Positions 1-7,857 of a DNA stretch of 64,000 nt are shown in pieces (position 1 is the stretch's first letter; every line of letters begins with the position of its first letter). The stretch is from Paenibacillus sophorae. Its GTDB lineage: Bacteria > Bacillota > Bacilli > Paenibacillales > Paenibacillaceae. The stretch spans positions 434,001-498,000 of the forward strand of contig NZ_CP076607.1 in assembly GCF_018966525.1 (NCBI RefSeq), written 5' to 3'. A model generated the notes under the pieces. That model was not told the origin of the DNA, made no database searches, and worked only from the letters and a program-made list of their open reading frames with translations. The position numbers were made by a program, and so were the translations under genes.

Positions 1-227
1 ATGTTGTTCCTCCCCCAAATTTATAAAATCTTCCTCTCCATCGTAACAGAATTAAGTGGGCGTGCGACCTTACTCTCTGCCGGACAACGGCAATTCAGTG
101 TAGCCCCAGAGCTTACTTAAAGTATGTAAATGATGATTAGTTATGCTATAATCGCTGTACTGCACTGGTTTGCAGAGGTTAATACCGCTTGATGATATAT
201 ATACCGCGTTGTATGGGAGGCTTGTAC

Positions 228-1250
228 ATGAAGCAGCTTCAAGATATACCTGTATCCGTACTGGACCTGGCTCCAATTACGGAAGAAGGCACAGCGGCGG
301 ACGCTCTTCGGAACGCGCTCGATCTGGCGCAGCATGCCGAGAGGTGGGGCTTCCGCCGCTACTGGCTGGCTGAGCATCATAACATGCCTGGCATCGCCAG
401 CTCGGCCACATCGATCGTCATCGGGCATGTGGCGGCCGGAACGAAGCACATCCGCGTCGGCTCCGGGGGCATTATGCTGCCCAATCATGCCCCGCTGATG
501 ATTGCTGAGCAGTTTGGCACGCTGGAATCCCTGTTCCCGGGCCGGATCGATCTTGGCCTTGGCCGTGCGCCCGGCTCGGACCAGCCGGCTTCCCGTGCGA
601 TCCGCCGCGGCCTGGGCAGCGACGGCAGCGATTTCCCGGAGCAGCTGGCCGAGCTCCGGGCTTATTTCGATCCCGGCGCGGCGGACTCGCGCCCTCCGAG
701 CGTAAGGGCTATTCCCGGCGAGGGCCTGAACATCCCGATCTGGCTGCTCGGCTCCAGCGGCTTCAGCGCAAGGCTGGCCGGCCAGCTCGGCCTCCCCTTC
801 GCCTTCGCCAGCCACTTCGCGCCCGACTATCTGCTGCCCGCGCTTCATCTGTACCGTACCAGCTTCCGGCCCTCCGGGGTGCTGGACAAGCCGTATGCCA
901 TGGTCGGTCTTAGCGCCGTCGCGGCGGACACGGCCAGTGAAGCCCAGCGGCTCGCGACCTCCTCACAGCAGCAGGCGCTCAGCCTTATCCGCGGCCGCCC
1001 CGGCAAGCTGAAGCCTCCGGTGGGCAGCATGGAGGAGCTATGGAGTCCGCAGGAGCAGGCCATTGTCCTCGGCAGACAGCAGTATGCCGTTGTCGGCGAT
1101 AAAGCCGCCGTTCGGGAGCGGATGCAGCAGATCCTGGAGGAAACGCAAGCTGACGAGTGGATCGTAACCTCGCAGATTTACGATCATGCGGCCCGTTTGC
1201 GCTCCTATGAAATTCTTACCGAAGCCCTCTCCGCGAAATCGCCCGAATAG
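228..1250 (+). CDS. LLM-class flavin-dependent oxidoreductase
   Basis: A 340-residue protein of the bacterial luciferase-like monooxygenase superfamily, cytosolic and FMN-dependent; the substrate is unknown. The N-terminal half carries the hallmarks of the small single-subunit (YhbW/MsnO8-like) group: WLAEHHN near residue 50, then a glycine-rich stretch ending in LGLGRAPGSD near residue 110. The upstream ATG at 189 lacks a ribosome site, whereas ATG 228 follows GGGAGG at a good distance, so 228 was chosen. It stands alone, with peptidase T about 60 bases downstream on the same strand. A second, only distantly related LLM protein lies at 48979-50040. Confidence 0.85.
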   Translation: MKQLQDIPVSVLDLAPITEEGTAADALRNALDLAQHAERWGFRRYWLAEHHNMPGIASSATSIVIGHVAAGTKHIRVGSGGIMLPNHAPLMIAEQFGTLESLFPGRIDLGLGRAPGSDQPASRAIRRGLGSDGSDFPEQLAELRAYFDPGAADSRPPSVRAIPGEGLNIPIWLLGSSGFSARLAGQLGLPFAFASHFAPDYLLPALHLYRTSFRPSGVLDKPYAMVGLSAVAADTASEAQRLATSSQQQALSLIRGRPGKLKPPVGSMEELWSPQEQAIVLGRQQYAVVGDKAAVRERMQQILEETQADEWIVTSQIYDHAARLRSYEILTEALSAKSPE

Positions 1251-1312
1251 GGTTTCCCTGCCGGACATGATAATATAAAAGTAGCTACGAAGATACAGGG
1301 GAGATGAAGAGT

Positions 1313-2545
1313 TTGAAACAAGAGGTTATGGAACGCTTTATTTCGTATGCCCGCATGGATACGCAGTCGGATGAGACCAGCGAGACCTGTCCTTCAACAC
1401 CGGGACAATCGGTGCTGGCGCAGAAGCTTGCGGAAGAGCTGGCCGAAATCGGCTTGGAGGAAATTACGGTCGATGAGCACAGCTATGTGTTCGCTTCGCT
1501 TCCGCCCAACAGCGGCAAAGACGTTCCCGTCATCGGTTTTCTCGCTCATCTGGACACCGCGACCGAGATAACGGGCGCAGGCGTTCAGCCGCAGATTGTG
1601 GAATCCTATGACGGAGGCGATATCGTGCTGAACCAAGCGCTGAATGTCGTCCTTTCGCCAAAGAGCTTTCCGGAGCTCGCTGAATATGCGGGGCAGACAC
1701 TGATTACGACCGACGGCACCACTCTGCTTGGCGCGGATGACAAAGCCGGCATCGCCGAAATAATGACAGCTATGCATTATTTGAAGCAGCACCCGGAAAT
1801 CAAGCACGGCAAAATTCGGGTCGCCTTCACTCCTGACGAGGAGATCGGGCGTGGCGCGCATAAATTCGATGTCGCCGCCTTCGGCGCAAAGTTCGCTTAC
1901 ACGATGGACGGAGGACCGCTCGGAGAGCTGGAGTATGAAAGCTTCAATGCGGCTGCGGCACGGATAACCTTCCACGGCGTCAACGTCCATCCCGGAACGG
2001 CCAAGGGAAAGATGATCAACTCCGCCAAAATCGCCATGGCTTTCCACGAGCGGCTGCCCGCCGGGGAATCGCCGGAGTTCACGGAAGGCATGGAAGGCTT
2101 CTACCATCTGAATTCGTTCCAAGGCACCGTGGAAATCAGCCGGCTCAGTTATATTATCCGCGACTTTGACCGCGAGCGGTTCGAGGAACGGAAAGCGTTT
2201 ATTCAGACATTGGCCGATGAATTCAGACAGACTTACGGAGAAGGCAGCATCGTGCTGGAGTTGAAAGACCAATATTACAATATGCGCGACAAAATCGAGC
2301 CCGTTCGCCACATCGTCGATATCGCCCATACGGCTATGACGAACCTCGGCATTACGCCGATTGTCCGTCCAATTCGCGGCGGCACCGACGGCTCCCAGCT
2401 GTCTTATATGGGGCTGCCGACGCCGAATATTTTTGCCGGCGGGGAGAACTTCCACGGGAAGTTCGAATATATTTCAGCCGATAATATGGTCAAAGCTGCC
2501 GAAGTGATTATCGAGATTGCCAAGCTGTTCGAACAGCAGGCCTGA
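1313..2545 (+). CDS. pepT: Peptidase T (tripeptidase, M20B)
   Basis: Zinc aminopeptidase that removes the N-terminal residue of tripeptides in the cytosol. Visible M20 metal-site motifs, in order: AHLDT near residue 80, DDKAG near 145, DEEIGRG near 180, GGTDGS near 355 and the C-terminal HGKFE. The length from TTG 1313 is 410 residues, equal to Bacillus PepT. ATG 1304 in the same frame sits immediately after GGGGAG with no spacer, while TTG 1313 has an 8-base spacer from it, so TTG is preferred. Peptide utilisation is the known family role. A strong hairpin terminator follows the gene. Confidence 0.93.
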   Translation: MKQEVMERFISYARMDTQSDETSETCPSTPGQSVLAQKLAEELAEIGLEEITVDEHSYVFASLPPNSGKDVPVIGFLAHLDTATEITGAGVQPQIVESYDGGDIVLNQALNVVLSPKSFPELAEYAGQTLITTDGTTLLGADDKAGIAEIMTAMHYLKQHPEIKHGKIRVAFTPDEEIGRGAHKFDVAAFGAKFAYTMDGGPLGELEYESFNAAAARITFHGVNVHPGTAKGKMINSAKIAMAFHERLPAGESPEFTEGMEGFYHLNSFQGTVEISRLSYIIRDFDRERFEERKAFIQTLADEFRQTYGEGSIVLELKDQYYNMRDKIEPVRHIVDIAHTAMTNLGITPIVRPIRGGTDGSQLSYMGLPTPNIFAGGENFHGKFEYISADNMVKAAEVIIEIAKLFEQQA

Positions 2546-2566
2546 TCCACCTCTCGCTCCTCATGC

Positions 2567-2615
2567 AAGAAGCCTCCAAACCTTGGCTGAAATGCCAAGC
2601 AAGGAGGCTTCTTTA
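2567..2615 (+). terminator. Intrinsic terminator after pepT
   Basis: A long stem: AAGAAGCCTCC at 2567-2577 pairs with GGAGGCTTCTT at 2603-2613, with an inner CTTGGC/GCCAAG stem, followed by a short T-rich tail. It also lies just past the end of the convergent HxlR gene and may serve both. Confidence 0.75.
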
Positions 2616-2646
2616 TACGTAAAAGACGGTTGCTCAGACGATTTCT

Positions 2647-3027
2647 TTAAGCCTCTTCCTCATCCGGTCGTCCATCTTTCCAAATGACATTTTCCCCGTA
2701 GTTCTTGCCCCAGTCGTACATCATGCGCAGGACGGGCATCAGACTTTGGCCATATTCCGTCAAAGAGTATTCCACTCTCGGAGGGACCTCCGCATACACT
2801 TTGCGCAGCACAAGCTGATCCTCCTCCAGCTCCCGGAGCTGGTTCGTCAGCATCTTTTGCGTGATATGGGGAATGAGCTTTTTCAGCTCGCTGAACCGTT
2901 TCGTGCCGTCCAGGCCGAGATGCCATAGAATAATCAGCTTCCACTTTCCGCCGATGACGGCCAGAGTCAACTCTTTTTCACAGTTAATTTCCATAAGATT
3001 GATCCGGTCCTTGATCTCCGTTGCCAT
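2647..3027 (-). CDS. HxlR-family transcriptional regulator
   Basis: A 126-residue winged-helix DNA-binding protein. The HxlR signature is clear: CEKELTLAVIGGKWKLIILWHL near the N-terminus (conserved Cys16 in this group can be redox-active), then a recognition region around ITQKMLTNQLREL and a wing ending PPRVEYSLTEYG. The start is supported by AAAGGAGG nine bases upstream. It is one of three HxlR paralogues in the window (others at 27705 and 34439). The neighbour it controls is not evident; despite the family name it is 3.8 kb from hxlAB with the low-GC island between. Confidence 0.88.
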   Translation of the reverse strand: MATEIKDRINLMEINCEKELTLAVIGGKWKLIILWHLGLDGTKRFSELKKLIPHITQKMLTNQLRELEEDQLVLRKVYAEVPPRVEYSLTEYGQSLMPVLRMMYDWGKNYGENVIWKDGRPDEEEA

Positions 3028-3219
3028 GCTCGCAGCCTCCTTTTGTTGATATCATACTACAAAAAAGAAACGCATGCCGCCCCGGAGAGGGCAAGTTCCG
3101 TGAGGACCTGGCGTAAGACATGGCGGTTTGGACTTTCAAGCGGGCAAGCTGCTGCGAACAATTCTTCAGGTTTAACCGTTTGTCCTGCATGAGAAACCGC
3201 TTATTGTCGTTTTCCACGT

Positions 3220-3390
3220 TCATGCAGTCGGCCCATTTTGTTGTTTTACTTTCCGGCGCAAATAAGTATTCAATAGCTTATCTAATTCTGCAGATTTATT
3301 AATCGTCCGTTGATCTTTAGTCCCATACATTTTTGCAAATAGATGGAGCACCACCCTCTTTTGTTCGATCATTTGTTCCAGCTCTTTCAA
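3220..3390 (-). CDS. Spo0E-like aspartyl-phosphate phosphatase
   Basis: A 56-residue protein matching the Spo0E-like family, which dephosphorylates Spo0A~P and so delays sporulation. The pattern is two short helices: LEQMIEQKRVVLHLFAK, then the signature SAELDKLLNTYLR near the C-terminus. TTG 3390 has GGAGG eight bases upstream; the TTG 15 bases further upstream (3405) overlaps that ribosome site and is less likely. It sits at the end of an AT-rich island downstream of a two-component pair, which suggests a signalling role, but a link between them is inference. Confidence 0.8.
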   Translation of the reverse strand: MKELEQMIEQKRVVLHLFAKMYGTKDQRTINKSAELDKLLNTYLRRKVKQQNGPTA

Positions 3391-3410
3391 GTTGACCGCC
3401 TCCAAGTCGA

Positions 3411-3521
3411 TTAGACGGTTGAAAACCCGAATAATTTAGAATGGCATTTGATATATTTCCAAGCAAAATCCCCGTACTGCTTTACAAATGGCTGATTGTG
3501 ATACTGCTGAAGATCTTTCAT
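3411..3521 (-). CDS. Possible 36-residue ORF upstream of the Spo0E-like gene
   Basis: An ATG-started frame of 36 codons ending 20 bases before the Spo0E-like start. It reads like protein (aromatic-rich, with QPFVKQYGDFAWKYI in the middle), but has no convincing ribosome site and no family I recognise. It may be a genuine small gene, a leader, or the end of a decayed larger gene. Confidence 0.25.
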   Translation of the reverse strand: MKDLQQYHNQPFVKQYGDFAWKYIKCHSKLFGFSTV

Positions 3522-3551
3522 TTTTCTATTATTATCCAATTGCCCATAAAA

Positions 3552-3582
3552 AGGGAGGTCCAAATTTATGGACCCCCTAAAA
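3552..3582 (-). terminator. Terminator of the HAD/kinase/regulator operon
   Basis: GGTCC at 3557-3561 pairs with GGACC at 3570-3574, extended by GGG/CCC around one bulged base. On the minus strand, T-rich sequence follows. It overlaps the last codon of the response regulator. Confidence 0.55.
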
Positions 3583-4173
3583 ACTAATACCTTGCTCCTT
3601 AAGCTTATCTTTTACGAATCGAATTTGTTTTTTTATTGTGCTAATGGACTTATGGAGCTGCTCAGCAATCTGGGTCTTATTAAGACCTCTTGATCTTAGA
3701 TCATACACTAGCCGTTCCGATGGAGTAAGAACTTTACTCAGCCTAATTTCTTTCAAATATTCCTTCCTTAAAACCTCAGAGCCGTCAGGATGAATATATA
3801 TTTGGTTCATATGTGCATCCCGAATGGCACGTAATATGTCAACGAGACTACTTTTATTTATAAAATTTACGGCTCCACTTTCAAAAGACTGGGCTATGAC
3901 TTCTTGCTCTTTTATCGCAGTTAACGCAATGACCTTATGGCCCGCTTGACTTAGAGCTCTAATTGCCATTAGACCGTCTAGATTCGCCCTGGATAAATTC
4001 AAATCCATCAATATAACATCGAATTCAAGAGACCTTGTTGCTTCAACAGCATCGGGCCCATTATCAATAATCCGTACGACCTCAATATCATTTTCTTTAT
4101 TAATATATTTTGAAATATTATTTTGCCAGAAAGGTTCATCCTCAACTAAAATTACTCTGATCTTATTCTCCAT
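3577..4173 (-). CDS. NarL/LuxR-type response regulator
   Basis: A 198-residue two-domain regulator. The receiver has the acidic pocket at VEDE (residues 10-13), phosphoacceptor Asp57 in ILMDLN, Thr near 86 in ALTA and Lys107 in INKSS. The C-terminal LuxR-type helix-turn-helix spans about 149-190 (LTPSERLVYDL, then STIKKQIRFVKDKL). It begins 24 bases after the stop of the split histidine kinase and is almost certainly its partner. Composition is AT-rich like the rest of this island. Targets are unknown. Confidence 0.88.
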   Translation of the reverse strand: MENKIRVILVEDEPFWQNNISKYINKENDIEVVRIIDNGPDAVEATRSLEFDVILMDLNLSRANLDGLMAIRALSQAGHKVIALTAIKEQEVIAQSFESGAVNFINKSSLVDILRAIRDAHMNQIYIHPDGSEVLRKEYLKEIRLSKVLTPSERLVYDLRSRGLNKTQIAEQLHKSISTIKKQIRFVKDKLKEQGISF

Positions 4174-4197
4174 AATACAACATCCCTTTCGAGAGTT

Positions 4198-5193
4198 TTA
4201 TGCAGAAGTCACAATTCTCTTTTTGGGGAAGCGAAGGACAACGGAAGTTCCTATACCTTCATCACTGGTAATTGTAATTGTCCCTTGATGGGTTTTCATA
4301 ACGTTGTAACAGAAGCTCAGCCCTAAACCATGATTTTTTGAATTTTTTTTGGTGGAAAAAAAGGGCTCCATGATCCTGGTTAGTTCTCCGTTTGGAATAC
4401 CTATCCCACTATCCTCAATCTCAAGTGCGATCTCTGCTTTAATACGGTATAATTTAACCTTAATAAGCCCCTGATCACCTTGATTAATAGCTTCAATGGC
4501 ATTACTAAGAATGTTTTTAATAACCTCGCCTAAAAGTACATCGTCACACTCCATTTCGACATCTTCTAAAAGACTGACTTCAATTTGTATTTTTTGTGCT
4601 TTAAGAACACCTTCAAATCCCTGAACAGAGGATAATATGATGTCATTCAAATTGTGACGGTCTTCTCTAAGAACAATTTCTTCGGTTTTGGATTTTATTC
4701 GCTCAACCATGTGGTCAATATGATCAATGGCTGGCAATGCCGATTTAATTGCTTCCTTTGCTTCTATAAGATCTTTCTTCTCAACGGCCTCCTGAGCGAT
4801 GAGGAAAAAAAACTTGATTTTGTGAATTTCGTTTTTTATGGTGTGGTTAAGTACAGCCGTACCGGAACTCATGATTTGAAGAGATCGATCAAGAACCTGC
4901 TGCTCCACTTTCACTTTTAATCCAAAGACTCCGGATAAAAAAATATAGATCACAAACAGCAAATAACCTACTCCAAAAATCACGGGAAGAGTCATGAGGA
5001 ATGTTTCATTTTTTATTTTAAAAGCAGCAGGTATATTATTGAAAATATAGACACCTAAATAGATCGGGACAACAATAACAAGTGCATTGAACTTGCTTTT
5101 TTTAATTGTTTGATGTTTTTCTGAAAACCATGATCTAAAAATTAGATAAGTGGCTACAAAATAGTAAGGAGTACACCAAATAAGCAAGAACAT
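4198..5193 (-). CDS. Sensor histidine kinase, C-terminal part of a frameshifted gene
   Basis: 331 residues holding three membrane segments (about 1-20, 36-56 and 64-92), a phosphoacceptor box LNHTIKNEIHK with His117, an N box NILSNAIEA, a G1 box EDSGIGIP and a G2 box HGLGLSFCYN. These are all the parts needed for autophosphorylation. Reading upstream of this ATG in the same frame gives YPELDLDF, which joins naturally to the end of the 5205-5492 frame. The full kinase would be about 430 residues with a multi-helix N-terminal sensor. It partners with the regulator at 3577-4173. Confidence 0.8.
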   Translation of the reverse strand: MFLLIWCTPYYFVATYLIFRSWFSEKHQTIKKSKFNALVIVVPIYLGVYIFNNIPAAFKIKNETFLMTLPVIFGVGYLLFVIYIFLSGVFGLKVKVEQQVLDRSLQIMSSGTAVLNHTIKNEIHKIKFFFLIAQEAVEKKDLIEAKEAIKSALPAIDHIDHMVERIKSKTEEIVLREDRHNLNDIILSSVQGFEGVLKAQKIQIEVSLLEDVEMECDDVLLGEVIKNILSNAIEAINQGDQGLIKVKLYRIKAEIALEIEDSGIGIPNGELTRIMEPFFSTKKNSKNHGLGLSFCYNVMKTHQGTITITSDEGIGTSVVLRFPKKRIVTSA

Positions 5194-5204
5194 AAAATCA
5201 AGAT

Positions 5205-5492
5205 CTAGCTCAGGATAAAAGTTATAGCATACATTAAAACTGCATACGGTGCTATAGATTGCCCCAAAAACTGAAAATATATAGAGAGTTCGTGCAAGAA
5301 AAAAATCACGGTTTCTTGGATTCCATTGTTTTTAAATGCAGGTATAGTTTCGTCTTTAAGAACACCCGATAATGCCCCTATTGAAGCACAGTAATTACAA
5401 AGCGCCAGCCATCGAATAGATTCGTTTTCTTTAGAGCGAGTGACAAGAAGTATTGTACCTATGATGAAACTGAAAAAGAAAATGAAAGACAT
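5205..5492 (-). CDS. N-terminal membrane part of the frameshifted histidine kinase
   Basis: A 95-residue hydrophobic frame with about three membrane helices (residues 1-17, 30-45 and 66-94). It ends at a TAG 11 bases before the ATG of the kinase fragment. Four T residues (5217-5220 on the plus strand as A) lie where a fifth would restore one continuous frame. So this is either a one-base deletion, a sequencing error in a short homopolymer, or, less likely, a recoding site. It starts three bases after the HAD-like stop, consistent with one operon. Confidence 0.65.
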   Translation of the reverse strand: MSFIFFFSFIIGTILLVTRSKENESIRWLALCNYCASIGALSGVLKDETIPAFKNNGIQETVIFFLHELSIYFQFLGQSIAPYAVLMYAITFILS

Positions 5493-5495
5493 CCT

Positions 5496-6128
5496 TTATT
5501 CTCCTTCGAGGAAACTCAAGATATCACCAGGCTTGGCAGCAATAAAAGCCGGCTTCCCTTGTTGAAGAAGTGTAGATGAATCATAGCCCCAAGTCACACC
5601 AATGCTTTTTATCCTTGACCGATTAGCAGCTTTGATGTCTCGTAGTTCATCGCCAACATAAATGAGATTCTCTTTTTTTAAGTTGAATTTTTTGCAAAAC
5701 TGATTCAGGTCTCTAAATTTCGTAAATGGATTCGATGAAAAATACTCGTAATCAAAGAAATCCATTTGATTGTTTGGAAGAAACTCGCGGGTAGCCTTTT
5801 GGGAATTGGATGTAATAAAACCGATTTTAATATTCCGAGCCTTTAAATCATGAAGCAGCTTTGAAATTCCCTTCACGGCTTTCATCGTAGGGAAAGCATC
5901 CTGGTAACCTGCTTTAATTAACATTCCAACGATTGGCATCTGGTGCCAAGGTACCCCTAATAACTTACAACGATTTCGAATGGATAAGCGGCTAAGTTCT
6001 TCCACCTGGTCAGGTTGAATACTTCGGAATCCTTTAGTCACAGCGATCTGGTTAAATAGTTGAACGGCTAGTGATCTTGTATTCACCAAAACTCCATTAA
6101 AGTTGAATACAATGCATACTTGTTCCAT
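5496..6128 (-). CDS. HAD-like protein with degenerate catalytic motif
   Basis: A 210-residue protein with the fold signature of HAD phosphatases of the Gph/PGP type: motif I near residue 8, a helical cap, motif II FITSNS near 105, and motif IV VGDELRDI near 160. In motif I both conserved aspartates are asparagine (VFNFNGVLVNT; Asn9 and Asn11), read directly from AAC and AAT codons. The nucleophile Asp is essential in known HAD hydrolases, so the protein is predicted to be inactive as a phosphatase and may bind a phospho-ligand instead. AGGGGATTG precedes the start. It is first in an apparent operon with the kinase and regulator. Confidence 0.75.
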   Translation of the reverse strand: MEQVCIVFNFNGVLVNTRSLAVQLFNQIAVTKGFRSIQPDQVEELSRLSIRNRCKLLGVPWHQMPIVGMLIKAGYQDAFPTMKAVKGISKLLHDLKARNIKIGFITSNSQKATREFLPNNQMDFFDYEYFSSNPFTKFRDLNQFCKKFNLKKENLIYVGDELRDIKAANRSRIKSIGVTWGYDSSTLLQQGKPAFIAAKPGDILSFLEGE

Positions 6129-6256
6129 ATTACAATCCCCTTATTCTCAAATATTTTACATAAAATATTTATCTAATCCAGAAATACCTATTAATTCAAA
6201 CCTATTCTATATAAAATAGTGAGTCAACGGTACTAAGTCCCTAATTTATACGAAAA

Positions 6257-6288
6257 GAAACCCTGCGTCTGAAAGACGTGGGTTTCCT
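6257..6288 (-). terminator. Intrinsic terminator of hxlAB
   Basis: GAAACCC and GCGTCT pair with AGACGT and GGGTTTC around a GAAA-like loop. On the minus strand the stem is followed by TTTT. It lies 25 bases past the hxlB stop. Confidence 0.7.
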
Positions 6289-6313
6289 GATTATCTGAAC
6301 GCATGCCGCACAA

Positions 6314-6871
6314 CTACTCCAGATTGGCATGCTTGCCGAACATTTGGGTTGTCGTTTGCCCCGTTTTATCCATTAGCCGCAATATAACGGCATCAAAGAA
6401 CAGGAGGAGCGTCTGCTCAAACAGCGAGGCCATCGGCTGAATCGTTGAGCCGCTTCCTGCCGTTTGATCTTTCGCCGTTCCGGGAAGCTTCACCGTATCG
6501 TCGGCCAGACGTCCAATCGTCGACTCCGGGTTGATCGTAAGCGCGGCTACGCCCGCACCCAATGCCTTGGCTTTTTGCGCCATCGCAATCAAGCTCTGCG
6601 TCTCTCCCGAGCCGGAGCCGAGGATAAGCAAATCTCCCTCGGCGATACCGGGAGTCACCGTTTCTCCGACCACATAAGCATCCTTGCCCGCATGCATCAG
6701 CCGCATGGCAAATGCCCGTCCCATTAGACCGGATCTTCCTGCTCCCGCAAGGAATATCCGTTTTGCGCAAAGAACCTGTTCGGCGAGTTCCTCCGCTTCC
6801 TGCACGGGAATCCGGGAAACGGACCGCTGCAGCTCATTGATAATTTCCTCTGCGTATTGAACGGTGTTCAT
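6314..6871 (-). CDS. hxlB: 6-phospho-3-hexuloisomerase
   Basis: Converts D-arabino-3-hexulose 6-phosphate to fructose 6-phosphate, the second step of formaldehyde fixation by the ribulose monophosphate pathway. A SIS-domain protein of 185 residues from ATG 6871, the same length as Bacillus HxlB. Motifs: FLAGAGRSGLMGRAFAMRL near residue 40, LGSGSGET near 85 and the C-terminal MFGKHANLE. A TTG at 6895 would add eight residues and overlap hxlA. ATG 6871 lies eight bases past the hxlA stop without an obvious ribosome site, so translational coupling is likely. It forms a two-gene operon with hxlA. Confidence 0.92.
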   Translation of the reverse strand: MNTVQYAEEIINELQRSVSRIPVQEAEELAEQVLCAKRIFLAGAGRSGLMGRAFAMRLMHAGKDAYVVGETVTPGIAEGDLLILGSGSGETQSLIAMAQKAKALGAGVAALTINPESTIGRLADDTVKLPGTAKDQTAGSGSTIQPMASLFEQTLLLFFDAVILRLMDKTGQTTTQMFGKHANLE

Positions 6872-6878
6872 CGGGCGC

Positions 6879-7511
6879 TTAAGACTGACTGACAAGACGC
6901 TTCATTTCAGCAGCAGCAGCCTTTCTGTCAACTTGTCCGGTAATGCCTCCGCCTACGATGACAAGGTCCGGTTTCGCCTCGATCACTTCAGGCAGCGTGT
7001 CCAGCTTGATGCCTCCCGCGATGGCCGTTTTGGCCTGCTTGACCACACTCTTGATCGCCTGAAGGTCCTCAAAGGAGTTCTTGCCTTCGGCTTGATGATC
7101 ATAGCCGGAATGAACGCAGATATAGTCAACGCCGAGAGCGTCCACTTCCGCCGCTCTGCCTTTGATGTCCTTGACGTTAATCAGGTCGACGAGAACTTCC
7201 TTCCCGCTTTTCTTGGCCTCTTCAACCGCGCCTCTGATCGTGGAGTCGTCGGAAACGCCGAGTACGGTAATAATATCCGCGCCCGCTTCAGAGGCTTTCA
7301 TCACTTCGTAACCGCCCGCGTCCATAATCTTCAGGTCGGCTAATACCGTAAGCTGCGGAAAAGCGTCCTTGATCGCTTTTACAGCGTGCAGTCCTTCATT
7401 AATCACGATCGGAGTTCCAATTTCAACAATATCTATATAGTCGGCAACTTCCGCCACCACTTCTTTCGCTCCGGGGATGTCTACCAAATCAAGCGCCAAT
7501 TGCAATTTCAT
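6879..7511 (-). CDS. hxlA: 3-hexulose-6-phosphate synthase
   Basis: Condenses formaldehyde with ribulose 5-phosphate to arabino-3-hexulose 6-phosphate. It detoxifies formaldehyde in non-methylotrophic bacilli. 210 residues with the OMP-decarboxylase fold: start MKLQLALDLVD, catalytic-loop motif LADLKIMDAG near residue 60, and phosphate-binding GGGITG near 190. AAGGAG precedes ATG 7511. Unlike in B. subtilis, no divergent hxlR gene adjoins; the upstream neighbour is a divergent MATE exporter. Confidence 0.93.
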   Translation of the reverse strand: MKLQLALDLVDIPGAKEVVAEVADYIDIVEIGTPIVINEGLHAVKAIKDAFPQLTVLADLKIMDAGGYEVMKASEAGADIITVLGVSDDSTIRGAVEEAKKSGKEVLVDLINVKDIKGRAAEVDALGVDYICVHSGYDHQAEGKNSFEDLQAIKSVVKQAKTAIAGGIKLDTLPEVIEAKPDLVIVGGGITGQVDRKAAAAEMKRLVSQS

Positions 7512-7857
7512 AGGGTCACAGCTCCTTCGTGGTTTTATAATTTATTGCTACGCCTATTGTAGACAGTACATTTCCTTTTAGGAAGTAGGCACTTTGCCGT
7601 GGTGTAGTCACCTGGAGGATACTATTGTACAAAACCGAGCTTTTTCCGCTTATGAGTTTGACCGCAGCCCTCCAATGTAGTATCCGTAAAGCAAGTCAAT
7701 TTTTACGCTAATCGGCGGCTAATCGGCAAAAAATTTCAGAAAACCATAATCTTTTGGTCACGTGGGAGAAAGGGATGATTTTAACGAAAAGCTGTGCTAA
7801 TATTGTCCTTTGGAATCAACAGAGAATCCTGACTTTTACAAAAAGAAGGTGACCCTC
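7512..7857. other. Divergent intergenic region hxlA / MATE
   Basis: 346 bases without a gene, holding the promoters of two divergent genes. A TATAAT-like box lies at about 7535-7545 but no convincing -35 partner was found on either strand. No clear dyad or riboswitch was recognised. Confidence 0.4.

Noticed and set aside
1394..2455. Long open frame of 353 codons antisense to pepT
   Set aside because: No ribosome site and no family resemblance; it mirrors codon bias of the pepT gene on the other strand.
3028..3219. Possible coding frames between the HxlR and Spo0E-like genes
   Set aside because: Frames on both strands are short, start poorly and show no domain; left unannotated.
5205..5230. 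Programmed ribosomal frameshift in the kinase
   Set aside because: Only four T residues and no stimulatory structure were seen; a simple deletion or error is more likely.
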